NCBI GenBank assembly: GCA_947503525.1
Contig: CANNEA010000005.1
Span: forward strand, 310,001-374,000
Origin: an uncultured Carboxylicivirga sp.
GTDB taxonomy: Bacteria > Bacteroidota > Bacteroidia > Bacteroidales > Marinilabiliaceae
Length of the DNA stretch: 64,000 nucleotides
Direction: 5' to 3'
The translations under genes and the position numbers were made by a program. The notes below the pieces were generated by a model. The model did not search any database and was not told the DNA's origin. It was given only the letters and a program-made list of their open reading frames with translations. Shown piece after piece: positions 8,815-15,748 of the stretch (within the stretch, counting starts at the first letter, position 1; the number at the start of each line of letters is the position of its first letter).

Positions 8815-9768
8815 ATGTCTTTAGTATCAATCATTGTCCCCTCCTATAATTCAGCCCACTTAATTAGCACAACACTTGACAGTATTAATCAATCCACCTA
8901 CCAGGATTATGAAGTATTGATTATTGATGATGGCTCCACAGACCATACCAAAACTGTAGTTGAGCCATATTTAACTGATCAGCGTTTTAAATACATCTAT
9001 CAGGAAAATAAGGGGCTTGCCGGAGCCAGAAACACGGGGATTGAGCTTGCCTTAGGCAATTACCTGGTTTTTTTGGATTCTGATGATATAATTCTACCAG
9101 TAAAGCTAAGCCAGCAATCGAATTTCTTAGATGAACATTCTGAAGTGGACATCGTCTACTCCGATTCACAATGGTTTGTTGAAGATGATTTAAATGATAC
9201 CCGAGCTGTAGAATTCCCAGTTCACAAAGGTGATGTTCTTCCCTATCTCCTATATGGTAATTTTATCCATGTTAATTCTGTCATGGTTCGCACAGACAAG
9301 GTAAAAGAAACTGGAGGGTTTGATGTTAACTTTCGGGAGTTAGAAGATTGGGATTTATGGTTACGTTTATCGATACGAGGTTCACATTTTGGCTACACAC
9401 CTGGTAGCTTATCCAAAGTACGTATTCGCAAAGGCAGCATGACTTCGGACCAAATGCGCATGAATAAAGCTATGGTGAGGGTGTTGGATAAGAACATTCC
9501 TAAGCTTATTAAGGTAAAGTATTCTAAAGGTATAATAAACAAGGCTTATCACGCTTTATTTATTTATCGCTTAAAAGCCAAACTGGCCAAAGGCTATTTA
9601 TGGGATTTATTTAAAATTTACATTCAGCAAGGCCTTGGTTTCACACCCATTTTTATTAAGATGAAGATTAAATATTTTTTATCACCGTTTATTAAGGATA
9701 ATAAAACAACTAAGGAATTGGAAGCGATTTGGAAGAAAAAGGAAGTCAAAAACCTGACAGGTTTATAA
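8815..9768 (+). CDS. family 2 glycosyltransferase (C-terminus written by a REP-like repeat)
   Basis: A 317-residue GT-A protein with VSIIVPSYNSAHLI, VLIIDDGSTDHT, GLAGARNTGIELA and FLDSDD, then FRELEDWDLWLRLS (ExDxWLR base motif, ~180). It begins 1 bp after the previous stop. The final codons (NLTGL then stop) lie inside the left 48-bp palindromic unit flanking the RAYT gene downstream, so the native C-terminus was probably altered or replaced when that repeat arrived. The catalytic domain is intact, so the protein is likely active. Donor and acceptor are not deducible. Confidence 0.85.
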   Translation: MSLVSIIVPSYNSAHLISTTLDSINQSTYQDYEVLIIDDGSTDHTKTVVEPYLTDQRFKYIYQENKGLAGARNTGIELALGNYLVFLDSDDIILPVKLSQQSNFLDEHSEVDIVYSDSQWFVEDDLNDTRAVEFPVHKGDVLPYLLYGNFIHVNSVMVRTDKVKETGGFDVNFRELEDWDLWLRLSIRGSHFGYTPGSLSKVRIRKGSMTSDQMRMNKAMVRVLDKNIPKLIKVKYSKGIINKAYHALFIYRLKAKLAKGYLWDLFKIYIQQGLGFTPIFIKMKIKYFLSPFIKDNKTTKELEAIWKKKEVKNLTGL

Positions 9769-9797
9769 GCAAGATGCCTATCAAACCTGTCAGGTTT
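9750..9797. repeat. left REP-like unit flanking the RAYT gene
   Basis: Two 15-bp palindromic arms, AAACCTGACAGGTTT (9750-9764) and its exact reverse complement AAACCTGTCAGGTTT (9783-9797), separated by 18 bp. The same 15-18-15 layout recurs on the other side of the transposase gene. The unit covers the stop codon of the upstream glycosyltransferase. Confidence 0.85.
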
Positions 9798-9813
9798 AAT
9801 AATACCACCAACC

Positions 9814-10488
9814 ATGAACAACCAACCACCACTCGAACCCGATAACTACTACCATATCTACAACAGAGGTATTAATTCGTGTAAAATTTTCGAAGAAGAA
9901 AATGATTACAGTAAGTTTCTTGAACTATTGGATAAATATATTCTCCCGGTGGCAAATATTTATGCCTTCGTACTAATGCCAAACCACTTCCATCTACTTA
10001 TCCGAATTAAAGATGATATTATTTACCAATTTTCCAACGCCGACAGGTTAAACAACGCTGTCGGGTTTGAAAAAAATAAATGGGAAACTATCCCCAAACC
10101 TGACAGTGTCGAAGACCTGTCAGCGTTTAAAACACCCAATGCCTCCAAACATTTATCCCACCTCTTTAATAGTTACAGTAAATACTTCAATACTAAAATC
10201 AATCGCCACGGCACCCTCTTCGAACGCCCCTTTAAACGAAAGTTAATCGATAGTGAAGACTACTTGAAGCAAGTACTCATTTATATCCACAACAATCCAA
10301 TTCACCATGGTTTCTGTGCGCATCAAATAGAATACCCTTGGAGCAGCTACCTTGATTTTACAAATAATAAAGCAACAAAACTAAAGCGTAATGAAGTAAT
10401 TGAGTGGTTTGGCGATCTTAGCAATTTCGATTATTGCCATAAGAATACTTCAAATACGGAATCATTAACGAAATATTTAAATTTATAA
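9814..10488 (+). CDS. REP-associated tyrosine transposase (RAYT, IS200-like Y1 family)
   Basis: A 224-residue single-strand transposase of the TnpA-REP type. HIYNRG (~14-19) opens the Y1 fold, MPNHFHLL (~55-62) supplies the HUH metal site, and QVLIYIHNNPIHHGF (~155) carries the candidate catalytic tyrosine. HGTLFERPFKRK is also typical. The gene sits between matching 48-bp palindromic units, as expected for a RAYT that recognises its own REP elements. Residues ~75-105 are unusual: they are encoded by two further copies of degenerate CCTGACAGG-type palindromes in frame. The gene interrupts an otherwise continuous run of glycosyltransferase genes. It appears full-length. Confidence 0.9.
   Translation: MNNQPPLEPDNYYHIYNRGINSCKIFEEENDYSKFLELLDKYILPVANIYAFVLMPNHFHLLIRIKDDIIYQFSNADRLNNAVGFEKNKWETIPKPDSVEDLSAFKTPNASKHLSHLFNSYSKYFNTKINRHGTLFERPFKRKLIDSEDYLKQVLIYIHNNPIHHGFCAHQIEYPWSSYLDFTNNKATKLKRNEVIEWFGDLSNFDYCHKNTSNTESLTKYLNL
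10036..10128. repeat. two degenerate REP-like palindromes inside the RAYT coding region
   Basis: Paired arms at 10036-10049 and 10054-10068 (AACGCCGACAGGTT / AACGCTGTCGGGTTT) and at 10096-10106 and 10114-10128 (AAACCTGACAG / GACCTGTCAGCGTTT). Each pair spans 33 bp and they start 60 bp apart. They resemble the flanking units and are read in frame. Confidence 0.65.
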
Positions 10489-10534
10489 ACCTGACAGGTT
10501 TTTAGGCCCAATGCCAATCAAACCTGTCAGGTTT
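10487..10534. repeat. right REP-like unit flanking the RAYT gene
   Basis: Same structure as the left unit: AAACCTGACAGGTTT (10487-10501), 18-bp spacer, AAACCTGTCAGGTTT (10520-10534). Part of the spacer (ATGCCnATC) is also shared. The first arm overlaps the RAYT stop codon. Confidence 0.85.
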
Positions 10535-10545
10535 AATTTACGATT

Positions 10546-11454
10546 ATGCCCACAACATCCATTCTAATAGTTACCTACAACTGTGCTGATGTCATTCAAC
10601 AATGCATCCAATCAGCCTTAAATGAGGACAATGCCGAATGCATCGTCATTGATAATGCATCAACTGATAAAACACTTCAGGTAATTGATGCTTATAAAGG
10701 ACAACTTTCTATTATTAAGAATAAAATCAACCGGGGATTTACCCAGGCTTGTAATCAAGGCATTAAAAAAGCACAAGGAAAATATATCTTATTACTTAAT
10801 CCAGATGCCTGGTTAGGTAGTAAGAGCCTTAATTATTTGGTGCAACAACTGGATACAAAACCGAAGTTAGGAGCCATTGCCCCCATGCTTAAATATCCTG
10901 ATGGAAGTTTTCAAAACTACACACGTAGGTTTCCATCAGTTATGGGCTTATGGGTAGAAACATTTATACCCATGCGTTGGTGGAATCACTTCAAATCATA
11001 TCGAAAATATACTTGTCAGGACATTGATTTTACAACGGATCAAGATGTTGATCAACCAGCTGGCGCTGCCCTATTATTTCGTAAGCAATGGAAGTTGGAT
11101 GAGCATTATTTTATCTATGGCTCGGATGTCGATTTATGTCAAACCATTAAAAAAGACAATTATCAAATAGTACAGACTCCGGATGCTATTGTCTATCATC
11201 ATCAATCAAAAGGGGGAACAGAAAACAATAAGCTAAGGTTATTTCTTGATTTGGATAATTATTATGGTATGAAGTATTATTTTAAAAAGTTTGATAAAAA
11301 TGGCCAATATCTGGCTTATAGCTTCTTCTTTGCCATTACTCTTTTTGTTCGCGTCTTGGTTTCTGCAATTACATTAGCTAATGATCTATCCATGCGCTGG
11401 GTAAAGTTTACAGGCTTTATACAAAACAAAAACTTCAGATCTATCAATGTCTAA
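10546..11454 (+). CDS. family 2 glycosyltransferase (rhamnosyltransferase-like)
   Basis: A 302-residue GT-A transferase with TSILIVTYNCADVI, VIDNASTDKT (~35), INRGFTQACNQGI (~65) and LLNPDAWL (~85, DxD-type site), then YGSDVDLCQTIKK (~190). The NPDA and DVDL motifs place it in the WbbL-like subgroup, where several members transfer rhamnose; rfbC two genes downstream fits this. A hydrophobic helix at residues ~260-285 may anchor it in the membrane. It starts 11 bp after the right REP unit and overlaps the next gene by 8 bp. Donor assignment to dTDP-rhamnose is inference. Confidence 0.85.
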   Translation: MPTTSILIVTYNCADVIQQCIQSALNEDNAECIVIDNASTDKTLQVIDAYKGQLSIIKNKINRGFTQACNQGIKKAQGKYILLLNPDAWLGSKSLNYLVQQLDTKPKLGAIAPMLKYPDGSFQNYTRRFPSVMGLWVETFIPMRWWNHFKSYRKYTCQDIDFTTDQDVDQPAGAALLFRKQWKLDEHYFIYGSDVDLCQTIKKDNYQIVQTPDAIVYHHQSKGGTENNKLRLFLDLDNYYGMKYYFKKFDKNGQYLAYSFFFAITLFVRVLVSAITLANDLSMRWVKFTGFIQNKNFRSINV

Positions 11455-12364
11455 AACTACACCTTCAATAGCAAGCATACTGGTTCATTATAATAGTGCT
11501 GATGAGTGCATTAATATTGTGAATGCATTGATCCAGTTAAGAGGATTAAAGCATCATGTTGTAGTAGTTGACAATGAATCAGAACAATACACGGTATTAG
11601 AAAAACATTTGAAGACGCTCAATTGTGAACTTATCAGAAATACACATAACGGTGGCTATGGAAGTGGCATGAATTTGGGAGTGAAATATGCTCAACAGTA
11701 TTCACCCGAATACATTCAAATTATAAATACCGATATCAGTATTCTGAATCCAAACTACATTGACGATATTATCTCATTAATGGATAAGGACCCATCAATT
11801 GGGCTAATTGGACCGGGTGTATTATATAAAAACCATTCAATACAAAACACCATCCTACCCCAGGTAAGCTTAAAAAGTGCACTATTTTTCAAAAAAGCAA
11901 TTAAACAAATATCCATATTGGAGTCCACACCAAAACTCTATCCTTGTGAAGTGATTAATGGCGTCTGTATGCTCATCAGAAATAGTGCTTTTCAGGGCAT
12001 CGGCGGTTTTGATGAAGATTTTTTTATGTATGGTGAAGAAAATGATTTATGCTATCGAATGCAGCAAGCCAATTATAACATTCGGTTTTGGTCGGGTAAT
12101 AGTATAATGCACTTTGAAGAACACAATCGAAAAACAAGTAAAGAAATTACATGGCGCGACTTGTTAGTACGGAGCAACCAGGTCTTATTTCTACAAAAGC
12201 ATCAAACTAAGTTAATTAGTTTTTTTGTTTCCTTTGTCTTTACAGTTATCCTTAGCCTAAAAGTTATTATTGGCCATAAGCTAAAGGGCTTCACTTATGC
12301 TCAGGCATTTCAATATATGTTTAAACCAATTCTGCTAAATCGTAGGATGGCTAAACGATTTTAA
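11447..12364 (+). CDS. family 2 glycosyltransferase (rhamnosyltransferase-like)
   Basis: A 305-residue protein of the same subgroup as its upstream neighbour. SILVHYNSADECI, VVVDNESE, NGGYGSGMNLGVKYA (~75) and INTDI (~95, metal site) precede GGFDEDFFMYGEENDLCYR (~190-208), which holds the catalytic-base motif. A membrane segment follows at ~260-278. The start ATG lies 8 bp inside the upstream gene, which argues for coupled translation. With rfbC starting 22 bp later, dTDP-rhamnose is a plausible donor. Confidence 0.85.
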   Translation: MSKTTPSIASILVHYNSADECINIVNALIQLRGLKHHVVVVDNESEQYTVLEKHLKTLNCELIRNTHNGGYGSGMNLGVKYAQQYSPEYIQIINTDISILNPNYIDDIISLMDKDPSIGLIGPGVLYKNHSIQNTILPQVSLKSALFFKKAIKQISILESTPKLYPCEVINGVCMLIRNSAFQGIGGFDEDFFMYGEENDLCYRMQQANYNIRFWSGNSIMHFEEHNRKTSKEITWRDLLVRSNQVLFLQKHQTKLISFFVSFVFTVILSLKVIIGHKLKGFTYAQAFQYMFKPILLNRRMAKRF

Positions 12365-12386
12365 GCGAACTACAATATCAAGCTAA

Positions 12387-12944
12387 ATGCAATTTATAGA
12401 AACTCCATTAAAAGATTTAATAGTTATTGAACCAAACGTTTTTGGCGACAATCGTGGCTACTTTCTGGAATCGTTTAATAAAGAACTATTTGAAGCGAAC
12501 ATTTCACCAATTGAATGGATTCAAGTTAACGAGTCACTTTCGTCTCGAGGAGTTCTTCGTGGTCTTCATTTTCAGAAACCGCCCTTTAATCAGGCGAAAT
12601 TAGTTCGATGTGTGCATGGCGAAGTTCTGGATGTTGTTGTTGATATTCGTCTTAATTCACCTTCCTATGGAAAACATTTCTCTATTAAGCTTTCAAATGA
12701 AAACAAAAAACAATTGTTTGTACCCCGAGGGTTTGCTCACGGTTTTGTTGTATTAAGTGAATCGGCAGTATTTAGTTACATGGTTGACAATAAATATGCG
12801 CCTGATTATGATTCTGGTATTTTATGGAATGATCCTGAACTTAATATCGATTGGATACTTTCGGAAAAAGAGTTAATTCTATCTAAAAAAGATCAGCTTC
12901 TAACAGCCTTAAATGAAATAGAAATTCCCAGTCGATGGATATAA
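12387..12944 (+). CDS. rfbC: dTDP-4-dehydrorhamnose 3,5-epimerase
   Basis: Converts dTDP-4-keto-6-deoxyglucose to the L-lyxo epimer in dTDP-L-rhamnose synthesis. The 185-residue cupin has the normal length; SRGVLRGLHFQ (residues ~52-62) contains the catalytic histidine and PRGFAHGFVVLSE (~112) the substrate loop. The partner genes rfbA, rfbB and rfbD are not in the window and must lie elsewhere. It is the last gene of the + strand glycan run; the DNA after it becomes repeat-rich. Confidence 0.93.
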   Translation: MQFIETPLKDLIVIEPNVFGDNRGYFLESFNKELFEANISPIEWIQVNESLSSRGVLRGLHFQKPPFNQAKLVRCVHGEVLDVVVDIRLNSPSYGKHFSIKLSNENKKQLFVPRGFAHGFVVLSESAVFSYMVDNKYAPDYDSGILWNDPELNIDWILSEKELILSKKDQLLTALNEIEIPSRWI

Positions 12945-13130
12945 ACATCAATCTCAACACATTGACTTAATTAATCATTCACACCTACAGAACCAATCCT
13001 CATCTTATCCATTAACTTCATCAACTCCTCATTTTATCACTCCTCAACTAATCGTATGAATTGCCTAATTCTGTTCAGCAGCCCGATCAAGCAATAATTC
13101 TAACACATCCTACCATTCCAGAGTACAAAA

Positions 13131-13268
13131 TGTTCGGCAGCGTGCAGCAATAAGCCAGCAGAAGTATTAGGTGTTCAGCAGCGCACATCAAATTCTCAGC
13201 AGAATATTACATTGTTCGGCAGCGTGCAGTAAAAAGCCAGCAGAGCTAAAACCTGTTCGGCAGCGTAC
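13131..13268 (+). repeat. 41-bp periodic TGTTCGGCAGCG repeat array
   Basis: The 12-mer TGTTCRGCAGCG begins at 13131, 13172, 13213 and 13254, exactly 41 bp apart, with a further related copy at 13072. Units 1 and 3 also share TGCAG and AAGCCAGCAGA. The fourth unit runs into the GC-rich hairpin repeat, so the array abuts the DUF559 repeat block. Confidence 0.75.
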
Positions 13269-13312
13269 ACTCCACCTTCCCCTGGGGGAAGTCCGCGCAG
13301 CGGGATGGGGGT

Positions 13313-13455
13313 AATCGTCCCTTTGCCGAAGGGTCGGAACAGGTATGGAAGTGCCATAGCAGAATTGGTGACTAAAGCATTGATAAAAAACTCAAATTAC
13401 TAGGCAAGGCTTAACGACTATCTGCATGACTCCCCCTCTCCCTTTGGGTATCTCC
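13313..13455 (+). repeat. repeat A, left copy (DUF559-associated)
   Basis: A 143-bp sequence repeated in direct orientation at 14211-14353 with only scattered substitutions. The two copies bracket the DUF559 gene at 13584-13985. It contains GGAAGTGCCATAGCAGA and ends in the CCCCCTCTCCCTT palindromic border. Confidence 0.85.
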
Positions 13456-13469
13456 TCTAGGGGAGAAAT

Positions 13470-13524
13470 CCCCCTCAGTCCTCCGGACAGCTCCCCGAGG
13501 GGAGCATTATTTACAGCTTGTTTA
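13470..13524 (+). repeat. repeat B, left copy (DUF559-associated)
   Basis: A 55-bp sequence identical to 14064-14118. It contains the hairpin CTCCCCGAGGGGAG and lies 59 bp beyond the DUF559 stop codon. Confidence 0.85.
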
Positions 13525-13583
13525 GATTTCGGAAATAAATCTTCCCCTTGGGGAAGTCCGCGGAGCGGGATGGGGGCTTTGAA

Positions 13584-13985
13584 TTAATCCAAACCAAATA
13601 ATTTTTTCCGTTCAATCACTTCTTGCTCAATAATCCCTAATGTAGTCGTTAAATGATTTAACACCATACTATCATCAAAATGCAACACCTTAAAACCTAC
13701 TGCTTCCAAACCACGATCTCTTTTGGCATCCTTTTCTACCGCCCCTTCCACTTGATGAGTAATGCCATCGCACTCAATGATCAGTAATAAATCACGACAC
13801 ATAAAATCTACAATATAATTTAACACTGGCCTTTGTCGGAGAAACTTAACACCCATCATACTTTTTCTCAATCCAAATTTCCATAAGTACGATTCTGATT
13901 TTGTGAAACGCTTCCTGAGCAACCTAGCCCTTGTAGTTAGATAAGGATTGTGATGCCAATTGTTTTGGGAAGAGGCTATTTCCAT
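13584..13985 (-). CDS. DUF559 domain protein (VSR-like endonuclease fold)
   Basis: A 133-residue protein of the DUF559 family, which has a restriction-endonuclease-like fold related to the very-short-patch repair nuclease. The predicted active-site residues are present: Asp60 in IVDFMC, then Glu71 and Asp73 in IIECDG, and His77. An N-terminal basic helix region (RARLLRKRFTKSE) could contact DNA. Two close relatives lie 9 kb away in this window. The gene sits between direct copies of repeats A and B, so it appears to belong to a repeat-bracketed unit. Its biochemical role is unknown; cleavage of DNA is inferred from the fold. Confidence 0.85.
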   Translation of the reverse strand: MEIASSQNNWHHNPYLTTRARLLRKRFTKSESYLWKFGLRKSMMGVKFLRQRPVLNYIVDFMCRDLLLIIECDGITHQVEGAVEKDAKRDRGLEAVGFKVLHFDDSMVLNHLTTTLGIIEQEVIERKKLFGLD

Positions 13986-14063
13986 AACAGGAATTTCGGC
14001 ATATTAAATCATTGATGCAAGATTATTTTTCCATTTTAATGCCTTTCCATGCATTGTTTTCTA

Positions 14064-14118
14064 CCCCCTCAGTCCTCCGGACAGCTCCCCGAGGGGAGCA
14101 TTATTTACAGCTTGTTTA
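14064..14118 (+). repeat. repeat B, right copy (DUF559-associated)
   Basis: Identical over 55 bp to the left copy at 13470-13524, in the same orientation, on the other side of the DUF559 gene. Confidence 0.85.
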
Positions 14119-14134
14119 TGTTTTGGGAAGCAAT

Positions 14135-14210
14135 CTTCCCTTGGGGGAAAACGAAGTTTCAACAACCCTAAAATAGACACTTGTTGTCAAGTGCCGCAGG
14201 CGATGGGGGC
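14135..14210 (+). repeat. border repeat C, copy 1 (DUF559-associated)
   Basis: Begins with a CTTCCC/GGGGGAA hairpin, continues through ACGAAGTTTC and CCCTAAAATAGACACTTG, and ends in a GATGGGGGC tail. Related copies occur at 22149, 22881 and 23618, and a decayed one near 25624. It lies 5' of a DUF559 gene here, as at 22881 and 23618. Confidence 0.8.
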
Positions 14211-14353
14211 AATCGTCCTTTTTCCGAAGGGTCCGAACAAGTATGGAAGTGCCATAGCAGATTTGTTGACTAAAGCATTGATAAAGAACTCAAATTACTA
14301 TGCAAGGCTTAACGACTATCTGCATGACTCCCCCTCTCCCTTCGGGTATCTCC
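14211..14353 (+). repeat. repeat A, right copy (DUF559-associated)
   Basis: 143 bp, the same length and orientation as 13313-13455, with few differences. An open frame of 79 codons across it is a repeat artefact. Confidence 0.85.
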
Positions 14354-14470
14354 CCTTGGAAAGAACATCTTCCCCTTGGGGAAGTCCGCGCAGCGGGATG
14401 GGGGTATCTTCATTAGGTGAAGTGGCGTAAGCAAAGGCGATATAAAAGAATAGTTTTAAACCACATTAGT

Positions 14471-14571
14471 TCCCTCTTTATAAGCTAATAATCTAATGAC
14501 CTTTTAACCCAATGATTAAATAATCTATTGATCTCACGATCTATTAATCTAATAATGTATCAAAAATAAGC
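14471..14571. repeat. AT-rich TCTAATGACC/TATTGATCT repeat (S23-associated family)
   Basis: Irregular repetition of TAATCTAATGACC- and CTATTGATCTC-like words. The same words, in the same sense, fill 17672-17745 beside the four-helix-bundle gene. No gene of that family is nearby, so this looks like a solo copy. Confidence 0.6.
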
Positions 14572-14691
14572 TTGAAAATGCCTTCATGATTACAGCCAGT
14601 CCTACCACCCCACAAGAATATAAAAATGGGGTGCACTTTAACATGCCCCCCAGAATCCTTTATAGATAAATAGTGATCAATAAGCAAGTTT

Positions 14692-15384
14692 TTATCGTTC
14701 CATCAGGTAGCGATTTAAATTATCTGTATCCCTCCAAAATACATAACGCACCACTTCCTTCAATTCTTTTACCACATCAGCCAAAAGGGTATATATTTGG
14801 TTACGGACCAATAAAGCGGGATGAACCTCATTTTTTTCTCCAGTTGCCAAAGCTTTTAGTTCAAATAGTTTATTGTAAAGTTCTTCAGCCTGATCTAACT
14901 TGTCAGAGCTAACACCAATAGCCCCCAGCAAATCAAGATGTTTACGCCCTGTAATGGCAATTTCTTTTAAATCCTGAATCATATCATCATGCGTATTGCC
15001 TTCGCGCAGCATTTCAACCCTTGCCAATAATCCGGGCTCCTTTCGAAAAGCAAAGCTCAGGTCGTTCAAAAGTTCCTCTTTTAACTCATAGGAGTCGTCC
15101 AGATTGGACGACCACTCTTCCATAGCATCTTTTTTCCGCTTGTACACGTCAAGCCAATGGGCCTCTGCTGTACTTAAGCCTTTGGTGTATGTTTTTATGG
15201 ATTCCAGCACAGCCTCCTTTAATCCTGCCTTTTTAAGTTTATCAATATCCTTGGTGCCTTCGGTATAGTACACCTGACATTTTCCAAGAAAGCCTCGTAC
15301 ATTTTCACTTGGGCGCTTTACGGCCTTAGGATCCATTCCTTTAATCTCTTCCAAACACTTCAAATACTCTTCATTATTCGTCAT
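14692..15384 (-). CDS. hypothetical protein, predominantly helical
   Basis: I do not recognise a named family. From the ATG at 15384 the product has 230 residues, soluble and helix-rich, with many charged heptad-like stretches (KELKEVVRYVFWRD near the C-terminus, DQAEELYNKLFELKALATGEKN before it). The open frame continues upstream to 15573, but the extra 63 residues are hydrophobic and aromatic, lack a credible signal peptide, and overlap a REP-like repeat, so the shorter start is preferred. There is no signal sequence. It lies alone between repeat blocks and is convergent with nothing obvious. Function unknown. Confidence 0.6.
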   Translation of the reverse strand: MTNNEEYLKCLEEIKGMDPKAVKRPSENVRGFLGKCQVYYTEGTKDIDKLKKAGLKEAVLESIKTYTKGLSTAEAHWLDVYKRKKDAMEEWSSNLDDSYELKEELLNDLSFAFRKEPGLLARVEMLREGNTHDDMIQDLKEIAITGRKHLDLLGAIGVSSDKLDQAEELYNKLFELKALATGEKNEVHPALLVRNQIYTLLADVVKELKEVVRYVFWRDTDNLNRYLMER

Positions 15385-15748
15385 TTTGTTATAAATTTGG
15401 ACGTTAATACTAGGAAATCCTGTCAGCAACATATCAGCCTGCCAAGTTTGAGATGAAAGCCGACAGGGTTCCTTTTTAATTATCAATAATAAATTTAGTG
15501 AAAACCAGAAATGAAAGTCAAGTTTCCGACTAAAGAAAAATAACCCTAATTGAAATTTAGAATCATTATACATAATTTCAAGTATGCTTCTACCCTACTC
15601 ACTCCTACTGAGCAAAATTCCTTTCTCTCATGATTCTTTAATTTGAGAAACTAACTCCAGTTTGATTACGTCATCATCTAAAGACCACATGAACTATCGA
15701 GCTATGGTTCTATAAAGCAAACAAGCTTTTTTATTATCTTCGTGCACC
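15385..15748. other. intergenic region upstream of the O-antigen ligase gene
   Basis: 364 bp between divergent genes. It contains one REP-like inverted pair (15416-15470). The rest is AT-rich and presumably holds both promoters, but I see no exact Bacteroidota promoter match. Confidence 0.5.
15416..15470. repeat. solo REP-like inverted pair
   Basis: AATCCTGTCAGC (15416-15427) and GCCGACAGGGTT (15459-15470) are inverted relatives of each other (10 of 12 positions) and carry the CCTGTCAG core of the RAYT-flanking units 5 kb upstream. Confidence 0.5.

Larger units (their letters stand above)
12945..13583. other. intergenic repeat block between rfbC and the first DUF559 gene
   Basis: A 639-bp stretch with no credible gene. 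It holds, in order, a unique AT-rich segment, the 41-bp periodic TGTTCGGCAGCG array, the A-left and B-left repeats, and a short TTCCCCTTGGGGAA hairpin copy just before the DUF559 stop codon. Confidence 0.8.
13986..14691. other. intergenic repeat block upstream of the first DUF559 gene
   Basis: A 706-bp stretch containing repeat B right, border C1, repeat A right, another GC-rich hairpin (around 14371-14403) and an S23-type AT-rich repeat (about 14471-14571). The remaining ~120 bp show nothing recognisable. Short open frames here are read through the repeats and are not genes. Confidence 0.75.

Noticed and set aside
13072-13294. CRISPR array in the 41-bp periodic block
   Set aside because: Only four full units, the repeats are degenerate and there are no unique spacers of constant length or cas genes nearby.
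14191-14430. 79-residue open frame in the repeat block
   Set aside because: It runs through repeat A and the GC-rich hairpins; the same sequence at 13313 is broken in frame, so it is not a gene.
14673-14912. 79-residue + strand open frame
   Set aside because: Lies antisense inside the hypothetical gene at 14692-15384 and has no recognisable domain.
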